Of a stretch of DNA of 51,634 nt, positions 21,916-30,715 are shown one piece after another. The DNA comes from CAZHGD01 sp964531735. GTDB taxonomy: Bacteria > Armatimonadota > UBA10988. How positions within the stretch are numbered: position 1 is the stretch's first letter; each line of letters starts with the position of its first letter. The DNA lies in NCBI GenBank assembly GCA_964531735.1, contig CAZHGD010000038.1, forward strand, positions 1-51,634, written 5' to 3'. The notes under the pieces are model-generated. The model ran no database searches and had not been told where the DNA came from. It saw only the letters and a list, made by a program, of their open reading frames with translations. The position numbers were made by a program, and so were the translations under genes.

Positions 21916-23205
21916 ATGAGCGATACCCCGCAAGGATTCGGAACCCGTACCATCCACGCCGGTCAGGTGCCGGACGCCGCCACCAACGCGCGTGCCGTGC
22001 CGCTGTACCAGACCAGCGCCTACGTGTTCAACAGCAGTGAGCACGCGGCGCGGCTGTTTGCCTTGGAGGAGCCGGGCAACATCTACACGCGGCTGATGAA
22101 CCCGACCACCGAGGTGCTGGAGAAGCGCCTGGCCGATCTGGAAGGCGGCGTCGGCGCGTTGGCGCTGGCCAGCGGGCAGGCGGCCATCACGCTGGCGGTG
22201 CTGAACATCTGCCGCAACGGGCAGAACATCGTCGCGTCGTCGTACCTCTACGGCGGCACCTACAACCTGTTCCACTACACCTTCGCGCGCATGGGCATCG
22301 AGGTGCGGTTCGTCGATTCGAGCGATCCAGCCAACTTCGCGGCGGCCATCGACGAGAACACGCGCCTGCTCTACACCGAGTCGGTCGGCAACCCGAAGAA
22401 CAACGTCGACGATATCGAGGCCATCGCCGCCATCGCGCACGGTGCGGGCATTCCGTTGGTGATGGACAACACGGTGCCGTCGCCGGCCGTCTTCCGGCCG
22501 ATCGAGTGGGGCGCCGACATTGTCGTCCACTCGCTGACCAAGTACATTTGCGGGCACGGCACCAGCATCGGCGGTGCCATCATCGACAGCGGCCAGTTCG
22601 ACTGGGCGGCCAGCGGCAAGTTCCCCGAGTTGGTCGAGCCCGACCCGAGCTACCACGGCATCAGCTACACCGCGGCGTTGGGGCCGCTGGCCTACATCGT
22701 GAAGGCGCGGGTGACCTTGCTACGTGACCTGGGGCCGTGCGTCAGCCCGTTCAACTCGTGGCTGTTCCTGCAAGGGCTGGAGACGCTGCACGTGCGGATG
22801 CCGCGGCATTGCAGCAACGCGCTGGCGCTGGCGCAGCACCTGGAGCAGCATCCGCAGGTGGCCTGGGTCAACTATCCGGGCCTGCCGTCGCACCCCGATC
22901 ACGAGCGCGTGCGCAAGTACCTGCCCGACGGCCAGTGCGCCATCATCGGGTTCGGCATCAAGGGCGGCCTGGAGGCCGGCAAGCGGTTCATCGACAACGT
23001 CCGCTTGTGCAGCCACTTGGCCAACATCGGTGACGCCAAGACACTCGTCATCCACCCGGCGTCGACCACGCACCAGCAGTTGACCGAGGCGGAGCAGTTG
23101 GCCACCGGCGTCACCGCGGACTTCATTCGCGTCTGCGTGGGCATCGAAGACATCCGTGACATCATCGCGGACATCGACCAGGCGTTGGCGGCGTCGCAGG
23201 GCTGA
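21916..23205 (+). CDS. metY: O-acetylhomoserine aminocarboxypropyltransferase (O-acetylhomoserine sulfhydrylase)
   Basis: A PLP enzyme that makes homocysteine (or methionine) from O-acetylhomoserine and sulfide (or methanethiol). The 429-residue protein starts with the typical GFGTRTIHAGQVPD and contains YTRLMNPTTEVLE, ALASGQAA, MDNTVPSP and the PLP lysine Lys209 in HSLTKYICGHGTSIGG. Length and the DPSYHGISY segment fit MetY better than MetB/MetZ. ATG 21916 is preceded by AGGAG about 10 nt upstream. It lies 78 bp before metX, which makes its substrate, and the pathway is completed by the methyltransferase at 1081-1953. Confidence 0.93.
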   Translation: MSDTPQGFGTRTIHAGQVPDAATNARAVPLYQTSAYVFNSSEHAARLFALEEPGNIYTRLMNPTTEVLEKRLADLEGGVGALALASGQAAITLAVLNICRNGQNIVASSYLYGGTYNLFHYTFARMGIEVRFVDSSDPANFAAAIDENTRLLYTESVGNPKNNVDDIEAIAAIAHGAGIPLVMDNTVPSPAVFRPIEWGADIVVHSLTKYICGHGTSIGGAIIDSGQFDWAASGKFPELVEPDPSYHGISYTAALGPLAYIVKARVTLLRDLGPCVSPFNSWLFLQGLETLHVRMPRHCSNALALAQHLEQHPQVAWVNYPGLPSHPDHERVRKYLPDGQCAIIGFGIKGGLEAGKRFIDNVRLCSHLANIGDAKTLVIHPASTTHQQLTEAEQLATGVTADFIRVCVGIEDIRDIIADIDQALAASQG

Positions 23206-23229
23206 GGCGGACGCTCCGGTGGCCCAGGC

Positions 23230-23258
23230 TTGCTCCGGCGCCGCCGGGGGCGTACCAT
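23230..23258 (+). promoter_or_regulatory. Sigma70-type promoter of metX-metW
   Basis: TTGCTC (23230-23235), 17-bp spacer and TACCAT (23253-23258) lie in the metY-metX gap, 25 nt before the metX start. The same -35/-10 type with a 17-bp spacer recurs at 34402-34430. Confidence 0.55.
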
Positions 23259-23283
23259 GCCGTCCGTTGGGAAGTGACGTGAC

Positions 23284-24510
23284 ATGAGTGACCCGATCGA
23301 TGCCCTGACCGGCCAGCAACGGCGACCGGTGGACGGACCGGAGTCGCCGCACAGTGTCGGCTGGACGAAGCGCCACCGGGTGGTGCTGGCCGACGACGCG
23401 AATCCGCTGCCGCTCGACAACGGCGGCACCATCGCGCCGGTGACCGTCGAGTATGAGACCTACGGCGAGCTCTCGCCGGCGCGCGACAACGCGGTGATGA
23501 TCTGCCACGCGCTGTCCGGCGACGCCCATGTGGCCGGCTGGTGCGCGCACGCCGACGAGGACAACCGGCCCTGGCGCAAGTCGCGCCCCGGCTGGTGGGA
23601 CACGCTGGTCGGACCGGGCAAGGCGTTCGATACCAGCCGCTACTTCGTGATTGCGGCCAACGTGATGGGCAGTTGTTACGGCACCACCGGACCGGCCTCG
23701 CCGCGGCCCGACACCGGCCAGCCCTACGCGCTGTCGTTCCCCATCGTCACCGTCGGTGACTGGGTGCGCCTGCACGTGCGCCTGCTCGACCATCTCGGCA
23801 TCGACAGCCTGCTGGCCGCGGCGGGCGGTTCGCTGGGCGGTCAGCAGGTCATCGAGTTGGGTCTGGCCTTTCCGGAGCGGGTCCGCGGGCTCCTGGTGCT
23901 GGCGGCGTCACCGCGGCTCAGCGCGCAGGGCCTGGCGTTCAACACCGTGGCGCGCCACGCCATCACCACCGACCCGCACTTCAATGACGGCAACTACTAC
24001 GGTCTGCCCGAGCAGCCGGAGCGTGGTCTCGGTATCGCGCGGATGATCGGCCACATCACCTACCTGAGCGAGACCGCCATGGAGGTCAAGTTTGGCCGGC
24101 GCCTCCAGGACAGCACGCAACTCAACTACACCTTCGACATCGACTTCCAGGTGGAGAGCTACCTGGCGCACCAGGCCCAGGCGTTCGGCGAGCGGTTCGA
24201 CGCCAACTCGTACCTGTACATCACCAAGGCCATGGACTACTACGACGCCGCGGCGTCGTGGGGCGACGGCGACCTGGTCAAGGCGGCGGCGCGGGCGCAG
24301 GGGTCCTGGCTGATCGCCTCGTTCACCAGCGACTGGCTCTATCCGCCGCGCGGCTGTCGCGAGCTGGTGGAGGCGCTGTTGGCCAACAAGAAGACGGCCA
24401 CCTACGTCAACGTCGAGTCGGGCTACGGGCACGATGCCTTCCTGCTCGAAGTGGACACGGGTGAGCGGTTGGTCGCTGATTTCCTGGCCGGAGTGGCGCG
24501 CTATGGCTGA
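23284..24510 (+). CDS. metX: Homoserine O-acetyltransferase
   Basis: Acyl-CoA-dependent acylation of homoserine, the first committed step of methionine synthesis. The 408-residue alpha/beta hydrolase has the family signature: CHALSGDAHVAGW, NVMGSCYGTTGP, nucleophile Ser183 in GGSLGGQQ, Asp350 in FTSDWLYPP and His383 in YGHDAFLLE. Whether acetyl-CoA or succinyl-CoA is used cannot be settled by eye. Its coding sequence overlaps metW by 8 bp, the arrangement known from metXW operons of many bacteria. Confidence 0.93.
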   Translation: MSDPIDALTGQQRRPVDGPESPHSVGWTKRHRVVLADDANPLPLDNGGTIAPVTVEYETYGELSPARDNAVMICHALSGDAHVAGWCAHADEDNRPWRKSRPGWWDTLVGPGKAFDTSRYFVIAANVMGSCYGTTGPASPRPDTGQPYALSFPIVTVGDWVRLHVRLLDHLGIDSLLAAAGGSLGGQQVIELGLAFPERVRGLLVLAASPRLSAQGLAFNTVARHAITTDPHFNDGNYYGLPEQPERGLGIARMIGHITYLSETAMEVKFGRRLQDSTQLNYTFDIDFQVESYLAHQAQAFGERFDANSYLYITKAMDYYDAAASWGDGDLVKAAARAQGSWLIASFTSDWLYPPRGCRELVEALLANKKTATYVNVESGYGHDAFLLEVDTGERLVADFLAGVARYG

Positions 24511-25219
24511 TTTGACCGAACGTGACCTGCTGACGCGGGTGATGCAGACCCATCCGCAGTTGGCTGAGGCGATCGCCTACCTGGCCAGCATCGACGCGGG
24601 CTTCCAGACCTCGGCCGACGACAGCCGGCGCGAGCGCTGGGACCATGAGCTGATCCTCTCGCTGATTCCCGATGGCGCCAGTGTGCTCGACCTCGGCTGT
24701 GGTGGCGGTGGACTGCTCGACCGGCTGATGCGCCGCAAGAACTGCCGCGGGCAGGGCATCGAGCGTGACCAGGAGCGCGTCCTGCAGTGCGTCTCACGCG
24801 CCGTGCCGGTGCTCCAAATCGACTTCGACCAAGGCCTGCGCGGTTTTCCGAACCACAGCTTCGACTACGTGGTGCTCGAGACCACGCTGCAGACGGTCTC
24901 GCGCCCCGAGGTGGTCCTGGAAGAGATGCTCCGCGTCGGCCGCATCGGCATCGTCAGCTTCCCGAACTACGGCCACTGGTGGGTGCGCACGCAGTTGCTC
25001 ATCGAAGGCAAGATGCCGGTCACCCCGCGCTTTCCGCACACCTGGTACGGCACGCCGGACATCCATGTGCTGACCGTGCGCGACTTCGAGTCGTGGTGCC
25101 AGGCCAACGGCGTGGTCATCCGCGAGCAGTACGCCTTCGCTGATGGTGAGTACCACCAGATGCTCGCGGCGGACAACGTGCTGGCTGAAGAAGTGCTCTA
25201 CGTCATCGGTCACGAGTAA
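24503..25219 (+). CDS. metW: Methionine biosynthesis protein MetW (methyltransferase-fold)
   Basis: A 238-residue class I SAM-dependent methyltransferase-like protein found with MetX in many bacteria; it supports homoserine acylation but its exact function is not settled. Motif I is VLDLGCGGGGLLDRL (about 57-71), followed by GQGIERD, FPNHSFDYVVLETTLQ and GIVSFPNYGHWWVR, then FPHTWYGTPDIHVLT, all typical of MetW. The first 45 residues form a helical extension with an acidic start. ATG 24503 lies inside the end of metX, giving an 8-bp overlap and translational coupling. Confidence 0.9.
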   Translation: MADLTERDLLTRVMQTHPQLAEAIAYLASIDAGFQTSADDSRRERWDHELILSLIPDGASVLDLGCGGGGLLDRLMRRKNCRGQGIERDQERVLQCVSRAVPVLQIDFDQGLRGFPNHSFDYVVLETTLQTVSRPEVVLEEMLRVGRIGIVSFPNYGHWWVRTQLLIEGKMPVTPRFPHTWYGTPDIHVLTVRDFESWCQANGVVIREQYAFADGEYHQMLAADNVLAEEVLYVIGHE

Positions 25220-25251
25220 GCCCGCGGCAGCGGGAGGCTGGAGGTTGGGCC

Positions 25252-26850
25252 GTGTTCGACCTGCTGATCCGCGGTGGCCGTGTCCTCGACGGTACGGGCA
25301 GTCCCTGGACCTATGAGGATGTGGGTGTCAAGGACGGACGCATCCAGGCCGTCGGCCGGCTGCGTGACGAGCGCGCGCACCGCGTGATTGAGGCCGAGGG
25401 CCTGTTCGTCAGCCCTGGTTTCATCGATCTGCACACGCACAGCGACCTGCAGCTCCTGGCCAACCCGCGGCACGAGCCGAAGCTCATGCAGGGCGTGACC
25501 ACCGAGGTGATCGGCCAGGACGGCCTGAGCTACGCGCCGGTGACCGATGCGGCGCGCGACTACTTCCTGGAGGTCGTCGCCGCCATCAACGGCCAGCCCG
25601 ACCTGGACTACGACTGGCACACCGTGGCCGAGTTCCTGGCCCGGTTCGACGGCCAGGTGGCCACCAACGTGGCCTACCTGCTGCCGCACGGTCCGGTGCG
25701 CGTCAGCGTCATGGGCAGCGACAACCGCGCTGCCACGGCGGCCGAGTTGGCGCAGATGGAGGACCTGGTTCGCCAGGGCCTGGCTGAAGGCGCCGTCGGC
25801 TTCAGCACGGCGCTGACCTACGCGCCGTGTGTCTACGCCGACCGGGCCGAGCTGACCGCGCTGTGCCGCGTGGCTGCCGAGGCCGGCAGCGTGTTCATGC
25901 CGCACCTGCGCAGCTACGGCACGGGCGTGGTGGCAGCCACCGAAGAGGCCCTGGGTATCGCGCGCGACAGCGGCGTGGCGCTGCACCTGACGCACCACCA
26001 GGTGGTCTTCGAGTGCAACCGCGAGCGGATCCCCTGGTACACGCAGATCCTCGACGACGCCCGCGCTGAGGGCCTCGACGTCACCTGCGATTCGTACCCG
26101 TACATCGCGGGCATGACCTTCCTAATCGGCTACTTCCCCGGCTGGGCGCAGGGGCAGGGCCGGTTGGCGGTGGTCGAGATGCTCAAGGACGAGGCCACCA
26201 GCGAGCGGCTGCGCCACGAGGTGGAGGAGACCGGCTGCGACGGCACCCACGGCGTGCCCGTCGACTGGGCGAAGGTGCAGATCGGCGGTGCGGGCAGTCC
26301 GGCCTGGCAGAACGAGGTGGGTCGGCGCGTCACCGAAGCGGCCGCCGCGCGCGGTCTGAGCAACTGGGAGTGCGTGCGCCGGATGCTGATCGACAGCGAC
26401 GGCGAGGTCAGCATGATCTCGTTCTTCGGCTACGAAGAGGCGGTGCGCCACATCATGTCGCACCCGGCGCACATGTGCGGTAGCGACGGCATCCTGGTCG
26501 GCGGCAACCCGCACCCACGAGTCTACGGTACGTTCGCGCGTTACCTGGGCCACTACGTCCGCGAGACGGGCGTGCTGACCTGGGAGAGCGCGGTGCGCAA
26601 GATGACCGGCGCCAGCGCCGCGCGGCTGGGCTTGGTCGACCGCGGCCTGGTCAAGGTCGGCTTCGCCGCCGACTTGACGCTGTTCGACCCGGCGACGGTG
26701 ATCGACACGGCCACGTTCGCGCAGTCGAAGCAGCATCCGCTGGGCATGCCCTACGTGATCGTCAACGGGCAGGTGGTCAAGGACCAGGGCGAGCACACCG
26801 GCGTGCTCGCCGGCCGGGCACTGCGGCGCGGGCGCGCGACGAGCGGGTAG
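25252..26850 (+). CDS. N-acyl-D-amino-acid deacylase (D-aminoacylase)-like amidohydrolase
   Basis: A 532-residue metal-dependent amidohydrolase likely to hydrolyse N-acyl-D-amino acids or a related cyclic amide. The N-terminal beta-sandwich (DLLIRGGRVLDGTG) and GFIDLHTHSD (His61, His63) are typical, and further metal-ligand candidates are in HLTHHQVVFE and CGSDGIL. At the position of the metal-binding Cys of classical D-aminoacylases (GNCG) it has GQDG (88-91), a common variant, so substrate class is uncertain. The C-terminus shows FAADLTLFDPATV and YVIVNGQVV. GTG 25252 is preceded by a GGAGG-type site. It lies 32 bp after metW but is functionally unrelated. Confidence 0.85.
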   Translation: MFDLLIRGGRVLDGTGSPWTYEDVGVKDGRIQAVGRLRDERAHRVIEAEGLFVSPGFIDLHTHSDLQLLANPRHEPKLMQGVTTEVIGQDGLSYAPVTDAARDYFLEVVAAINGQPDLDYDWHTVAEFLARFDGQVATNVAYLLPHGPVRVSVMGSDNRAATAAELAQMEDLVRQGLAEGAVGFSTALTYAPCVYADRAELTALCRVAAEAGSVFMPHLRSYGTGVVAATEEALGIARDSGVALHLTHHQVVFECNRERIPWYTQILDDARAEGLDVTCDSYPYIAGMTFLIGYFPGWAQGQGRLAVVEMLKDEATSERLRHEVEETGCDGTHGVPVDWAKVQIGGAGSPAWQNEVGRRVTEAAAARGLSNWECVRRMLIDSDGEVSMISFFGYEEAVRHIMSHPAHMCGSDGILVGGNPHPRVYGTFARYLGHYVRETGVLTWESAVRKMTGASAARLGLVDRGLVKVGFAADLTLFDPATVIDTATFAQSKQHPLGMPYVIVNGQVVKDQGEHTGVLAGRALRRGRATSG

Positions 26851-26882
26851 CATCGCCATGGCGGCGGAGCGGAGGCACGGCG

Positions 26883-27056
26883 ATGGCTGAGTACTGCCAT
26901 CCGGTGGTGATCACCACCGGCAAGGACGGCTACTACGTGGCGCAGTGTCCGTCGCTCTCTGGCTGCTACAGCCAGGGCCGCGATGTCGCCGAGGCGTTGG
27001 CCAACATACGCGAGGCGATCGCGCTCTGCATTGAAGACTTGGCGCTGCCGGACTGA
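26883..27056 (+). CDS. Small HicB-like protein
   Basis: A 57-residue reading frame with a clear GGAGG (26871-26875) 7 nt before ATG 26883. The sequence MAEYCHPVVITTGKDGYYVA, then QCPSLSGCYSQGRDVAEALA and NIREAIALCIEDLALPD, matches the short HicB/UPF0150 partial RNase H-like fold: a beta strand, aromatic turn, CPSLSGCYSQG and a helix with ALxNIxEAI. HicB proteins neutralise the HicA RNase, but no hicA is adjacent and there is no DNA-binding C-terminus. It is therefore an orphan HicB-like protein. It lies 32 bp after the amidohydrolase gene. Confidence 0.85.
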   Translation: MAEYCHPVVITTGKDGYYVAQCPSLSGCYSQGRDVAEALANIREAIALCIEDLALPD

Positions 27057-27081
27057 CCCGCCGGTGCTGGGAGAGTTGACC

Positions 27082-29187
27082 ATGCTGAACCGTCGTGTGG
27101 GCACGCTGCTGACCTGTCTGCTACTCACCTCGCTGGCCGCCTTCGGCCGCGAGGTGCCGGTGGCCAACGGCGACTTCGAGCAAGGCCTGGACGGCTGGAC
27201 GCTGATCAAGCCGACCGGCTTCGCGCACGGCACCGCCGCTGTCGTCGCCGAGGGTGTGCACGGTGGCACACAGGCCGTGCGCGTGGTCAATCCGCGGCAG
27301 GACGGCAAGGTGATGCTCGGCCTGACCAACGTCAAGCCGTTCGCGCTGCCCGATGATTGCCGGACCTTCGAGCTGCGCCTGTGGCTGCGGGCCGCGGTGG
27401 CGCCGCAGATGATGGAGGTCCGCGTGGCCTCCACCGACCGGCAGGGCAAGGTGCTCACGCCGTGGCAGGAGAAGGGCTGGCGCTTCTTCCGGCCGCCGCT
27501 CGACGCGATGAGCACCGGGTGGTACGAGATGCGCGCGGCGTTCGGTGCGCAGCCGGAGTGGGGCGGCGTGCAACTGACCATCTGGGTCAACGGTTCCGGT
27601 GCCGACGTCACCATCGACGACCTGACGCTGGTGGCGGTGAATCCCCGTGAGCGCAACGTGGCCCGCATTGGCCGGCGCCTGCCCGCCGGCGACTCCGCGG
27701 CGTTGTGGTGGGAAGGTCCGCTGCGCAAGGTCTATCCCGACGAGCCCGCGCCGGCACAGACCGGCGGCGCGCTGGAGTTCGCCACGGCCGGTGGCGAGTG
27801 CGACACCGCCCAACTCTGTGTGCGGCCCGATCGCGACCTGGCCGAGGTGAAGTTCGCGTTGGAGCCGCTGACGGGCCCGCAGGTGCTGCCGGCGGGTGCC
27901 CTGCGCGCCAACTGGGTCGGCCTGGTGCCGGTCAAACAGGCCATGGAGGGCTGGTCCATCACCGGGCCGACGCCGGATCCGCTGCTGACGGAACCGGTGC
28001 AGACCGTGCCGGCGGGCCAGACGCGCTCGCTGTGGCTGACGGTGAAGGCGCCGCGCGGCACGCCGGCGGGCACCTATCGCGGCGCCGTGTCGCTGAGCGC
28101 GGCGAGTTGGTCGGCGCGCGTGCCGGTGAGCCTGCGCGTGTACGGGTTCGACCTGCCCGAGCGGCCGAAGCTGCGCACCATCTCGCGCATCTGGAAGTCG
28201 CATCCCGGCGCCATGGATCTGTTCCGGCGCAACCTGCAGGAGCACCGCGCCGGCGGCACCAGCTACCTCGGCGGCATCGAGGCCAAGCGCGAGGGCGACC
28301 AGCTCAAGGTGGACGTGTCGAAGCTGGCCGGGTTCGTCGAGCGCGACCTGAAGGGCTTCGGCGCCGAAGTGTTCAACATCCCGAGCATCTTCCTGGGCGA
28401 CGCCAGCGGGCTGTACAACAAGCAAGGCCAGTGGTTCGGCTTCGCCGTCTTCCAGCCGGCGTTCGACGCGGCGTTCACGCACTACTGCCGCACGATTGGT
28501 GATGAGGTGCGGCGGCTGGGCGTCATGGACTACGCCCTGTGGCAGGTCTGGGACGAGCCGCAGAACGAGGCCATGACCGCGCACTGCGCGCACCTGGCGC
28601 GGCTGGTCAAGCAGGCCGTGCCCGAGGCGCGCGTCTACTTGACCACGCACATCCGGCCGGAGCTGCTCGATCTGGTGGGCATCTGGAACCTGCCCTGGCC
28701 CGAATGCTGGAATGAGCGGCTGGTGGCGCAGGCGCGCGCCAAGGGCGCGCGGATCTGGGCCTACCAGAACAGCCTGTACAGCCTCGACGTCGGTGACTCG
28801 TCACTCCTGATGCGTGGGTTCGCCTGGCGCTTGCGGCGCTACGGTGTGACGGGCGTGGAGTGGTGGGCGGTCAGCGACTGGAAGAGCGATCCTTGGACCG
28901 TACCGAACCAGTACTCGCCACAGAACGGTGGCGGCTTCTTCATCTACCCGACGCCGAACCGGCAAGGCGCGCCGATCGACAGTCTGCGCTGGGAGATGTA
29001 CCGCGAAGGCGTCGAGGACTACGACCTGCTGACCATGCTGGCCGAGGCCGAAGGTCCGGCGGCGCTGGCTGAGGTGGTGGCGCCGGTGGCGCTCGACACC
29101 GAGCACGTCGCCAGCGACCCGACGCTGATGGAGCGGACCAAGCGGCTGGTCTGCGAGCGGCTGGAGAAGCTGGCGACGCGCCGGTGA
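27082..29187 (+). CDS. Secreted DUF4091 / GH123-like glycoside hydrolase with N-terminal carbohydrate-binding domain
   Basis: A 701-residue exported protein. A signal peptide (MLNRRVGTLLTCLLLTSLAA) precedes a CBM4/9-like sandwich (about 25-190; NGDFEQGLDGW, then a strand-rich region ending IDDLTLVAV). The remainder is a DUF4091-type TIM barrel with a beta-sandwich leader (GTPAGTYRGAVSLSA, VSLRVYGFDLPE). The adjacent acid pair Asp491-Glu492 in WQVWDEPQNE corresponds to the catalytic Asp-Glu of GH123 N-acetylgalactosaminidases. Hydrolysis of a beta-linked amino sugar is a fair inference, especially with nagB nearby. GGGAGAG precedes ATG 27082. It is convergent with the next gene, with only 7 bp between stops. 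Confidence 0.8.
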   Translation: MLNRRVGTLLTCLLLTSLAAFGREVPVANGDFEQGLDGWTLIKPTGFAHGTAAVVAEGVHGGTQAVRVVNPRQDGKVMLGLTNVKPFALPDDCRTFELRLWLRAAVAPQMMEVRVASTDRQGKVLTPWQEKGWRFFRPPLDAMSTGWYEMRAAFGAQPEWGGVQLTIWVNGSGADVTIDDLTLVAVNPRERNVARIGRRLPAGDSAALWWEGPLRKVYPDEPAPAQTGGALEFATAGGECDTAQLCVRPDRDLAEVKFALEPLTGPQVLPAGALRANWVGLVPVKQAMEGWSITGPTPDPLLTEPVQTVPAGQTRSLWLTVKAPRGTPAGTYRGAVSLSAASWSARVPVSLRVYGFDLPERPKLRTISRIWKSHPGAMDLFRRNLQEHRAGGTSYLGGIEAKREGDQLKVDVSKLAGFVERDLKGFGAEVFNIPSIFLGDASGLYNKQGQWFGFAVFQPAFDAAFTHYCRTIGDEVRRLGVMDYALWQVWDEPQNEAMTAHCAHLARLVKQAVPEARVYLTTHIRPELLDLVGIWNLPWPECWNERLVAQARAKGARIWAYQNSLYSLDVGDSSLLMRGFAWRLRRYGVTGVEWWAVSDWKSDPWTVPNQYSPQNGGGFFIYPTPNRQGAPIDSLRWEMYREGVEDYDLLTMLAEAEGPAALAEVVAPVALDTEHVASDPTLMERTKRLVCERLEKLATRR

Positions 29188-29194
29188 GGCCGAT

Positions 29195-29716
29195 CTACGG
29201 AATGTAGATGCCCGAGCCGATGTAGATGGTCGTGCCCGGAATCACCTCGATGTAGCCGAGCTTGCGCTCCTCGAGGTTGGTCACCGGGTTGTTCCAGTAG
29301 TAGATGAGGAAGCCCTTGCCCGTGGTGGCCTTGGCGATCCTGGACAGCTCCTGGACCACGTAGGTCCCCCGCGAATCCTGGTAGCTGGTCTTGTCGGTGC
29401 CTTCCCAGTCGCGGTTCTTCCAGTGGGCGACGCAGTAGTTGGTGTTGAAGTCGTACGAGAAGAAGTAGCCGCTGTTGTCCGACAGGAACGTGACATTGTG
29501 GACGTAGTTGCGGATCACGCTCTGGTCCACCGCGCCGGTCGTGCTGTTGACGGCCAGGGCCGCCAGCCCGAGCGCGGCGCTGTGGACGGTCGACTCCAGC
29601 AGCGCGCGGTCCGACGCGGACCCTTGCGAGTTGTCGGTGCCCGACGAACCGCACCCCGCGAACGCCACCACGGCCAGGACGACGGTGGCCAGCGCGCAGA
29701 CGACCCTTCGTGTCAT
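29195..29716 (-). CDS. Cache-domain lipoprotein
   Basis: A 173-residue exported lipoprotein. The signal peptide ends in a lipobox with acylated Cys22 (VVAFAGCGSSG). The mature part is essentially one small Cache (sCache_2-like) sensor domain: an N-terminal helix, YVHNVTFLSDNSGYFFSYD, then WEGTDKTSYQDSRGTYVVQEL, GKGFLIYYW and GTTIYIGSGIYIP. It has the same layout as the periplasmic domain of the kinase at 4810-6732 but no signalling output, so it may bind a ligand at the membrane surface and present it to a partner. ATG 29716 follows AAAGGTGAT. Confidence 0.83.
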   Translation of the reverse strand: MTRRVVCALATVVLAVVAFAGCGSSGTDNSQGSASDRALLESTVHSAALGLAALAVNSTTGAVDQSVIRNYVHNVTFLSDNSGYFFSYDFNTNYCVAHWKNRDWEGTDKTSYQDSRGTYVVQELSRIAKATTGKGFLIYYWNNPVTNLEERKLGYIEVIPGTTIYIGSGIYIP

Positions 29717-29822
29717 CACGATCACCTTTCGCCGTACGCTGCCCGGTGGCCAGGGCCGACAAGATGGCCGCGCCGGGCGCACACGTCCTTTGTGGCGCCG
29801 CCGGCAGACTCCTCCCGTTGCA

Positions 29823-29852
29823 TTGCCACCGCCACCGTCGGTCGAGTATGCT
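29823..29852 (+). promoter_or_regulatory. Sigma70-type promoter
   Basis: TTGCCA (29823-29828), 18-bp spacer and TATGCT (29847-29852) precede the isomerase-like gene at 29869. An upstream in-frame ATG at 29848 lies inside this -10 box, which argues that translation starts at 29869. Confidence 0.55.
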
Positions 29853-29868
29853 GCGCGACGAGACCGCC

Positions 29869-30648
29869 ATGCCCATCGTCATCAGCGCCCTGCACTTCGA
29901 GTGGCGCGATCTGGAGCACTGCTTCCAACGCGTGCGCGAGGAGTTCCAACTCGACGGCGTCGAGCTGTCGTGGCACGACGGCTGTGCGCGACCGCACTGC
30001 ACGCGCGCCGATCTGGAACTGCTCGCCCGGCTGGGACCGGCCTCGGGCCTGGAACTGGGTGCGCACCTGTGGGAGGACCTGGCGCGCCTCGGACCAGGAC
30101 CGGCGGAGCAGTCACTGCTGCGCTGGCTCGACCAGGCGGTGGCCACCGGCACCAGCACGCTGGTGATCCATGGCGGCAGCTACGACGACCAGCGCGAGGG
30201 CCTGGCGCGCACGCGAGGCATTCTCGAGGGCGTGCTGCCGCAGTATGAGGCTGCGGGGGTGGTGCTCGCGCTGGAGAACCACTACGCGTTCGACTACCGC
30301 GACTGCCACGAGCTGTTCAGCGAGGTCTGGGAGTTCCGCGAGGTGCTGTCGCTGGACAGCCCGTCGCTACGGTTCTGCTTCGACACCGGCCACGCCCACA
30401 TGACCGCCAACAGCGACTCACTGCTGGGCGAACTGGGTCCGTGGCTGCACCACGTGCACCTGGCGGACAACTGCGGCCAGCTGGACGACCACCTGATGTA
30501 CGGCCGCGGCACGGTGCCGTTCGAGCGCATCTTCGCCACCATCGAGGCCCAGCGCTATGCCGGCACTTGGTGCGTCGAGTTCCCGGTGCGCGACGACCTG
30601 GCGCCGTTCGAGGCCTGCCGGCGGCGGCTGCGCGCCAGACGGAGTTGA
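29869..30648 (+). CDS. Sugar phosphate isomerase/epimerase (xylose isomerase-like TIM barrel)
   Basis: A 259-residue cytosolic protein of the AP endonuclease 2 / xylose isomerase-like family. Metal-ligand-type segments are TLVIHGGSYDD, VLALENHYAFDYRD, FCFDTGHAHMTA, HHVHLADNCGQLDDH and TWCVEFPVRDD. The family acts on sugars, inositols or hydroxypyruvate-like compounds; the substrate here is unknown. ATG 29869 (MPIVISALHFEW) is chosen because the earlier ATG 29848 falls within the probable -10 element. It diverges from the Cache lipoprotein gene and its stop codon overlaps the -35 box of the prepilin gene promoter. Confidence 0.82.
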   Translation: MPIVISALHFEWRDLEHCFQRVREEFQLDGVELSWHDGCARPHCTRADLELLARLGPASGLELGAHLWEDLARLGPGPAEQSLLRWLDQAVATGTSTLVIHGGSYDDQREGLARTRGILEGVLPQYEAAGVVLALENHYAFDYRDCHELFSEVWEFREVLSLDSPSLRFCFDTGHAHMTANSDSLLGELGPWLHHVHLADNCGQLDDHLMYGRGTVPFERIFATIEAQRYAGTWCVEFPVRDDLAPFEACRRRLRARRS

Positions 30649-30674
30649 CAGAGCTGCGCCCGATCGGGTACAGA
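30645..30674 (+). promoter_or_regulatory. Promoter of prepilin-like gene
   Basis: A consensus -35 TTGACA (30645-30650) is followed after 18 bp by the weaker -10 TACAGA (30669-30674), 41 nt before the prepilin start at 30716. The -35 overlaps the TGA of the preceding gene. Confidence 0.55.
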
Positions 30675-30715
30675 GCGCGTAAGGCCCGGCAGGGAGCGTG
30701 GGACGGGAGAGAGCC

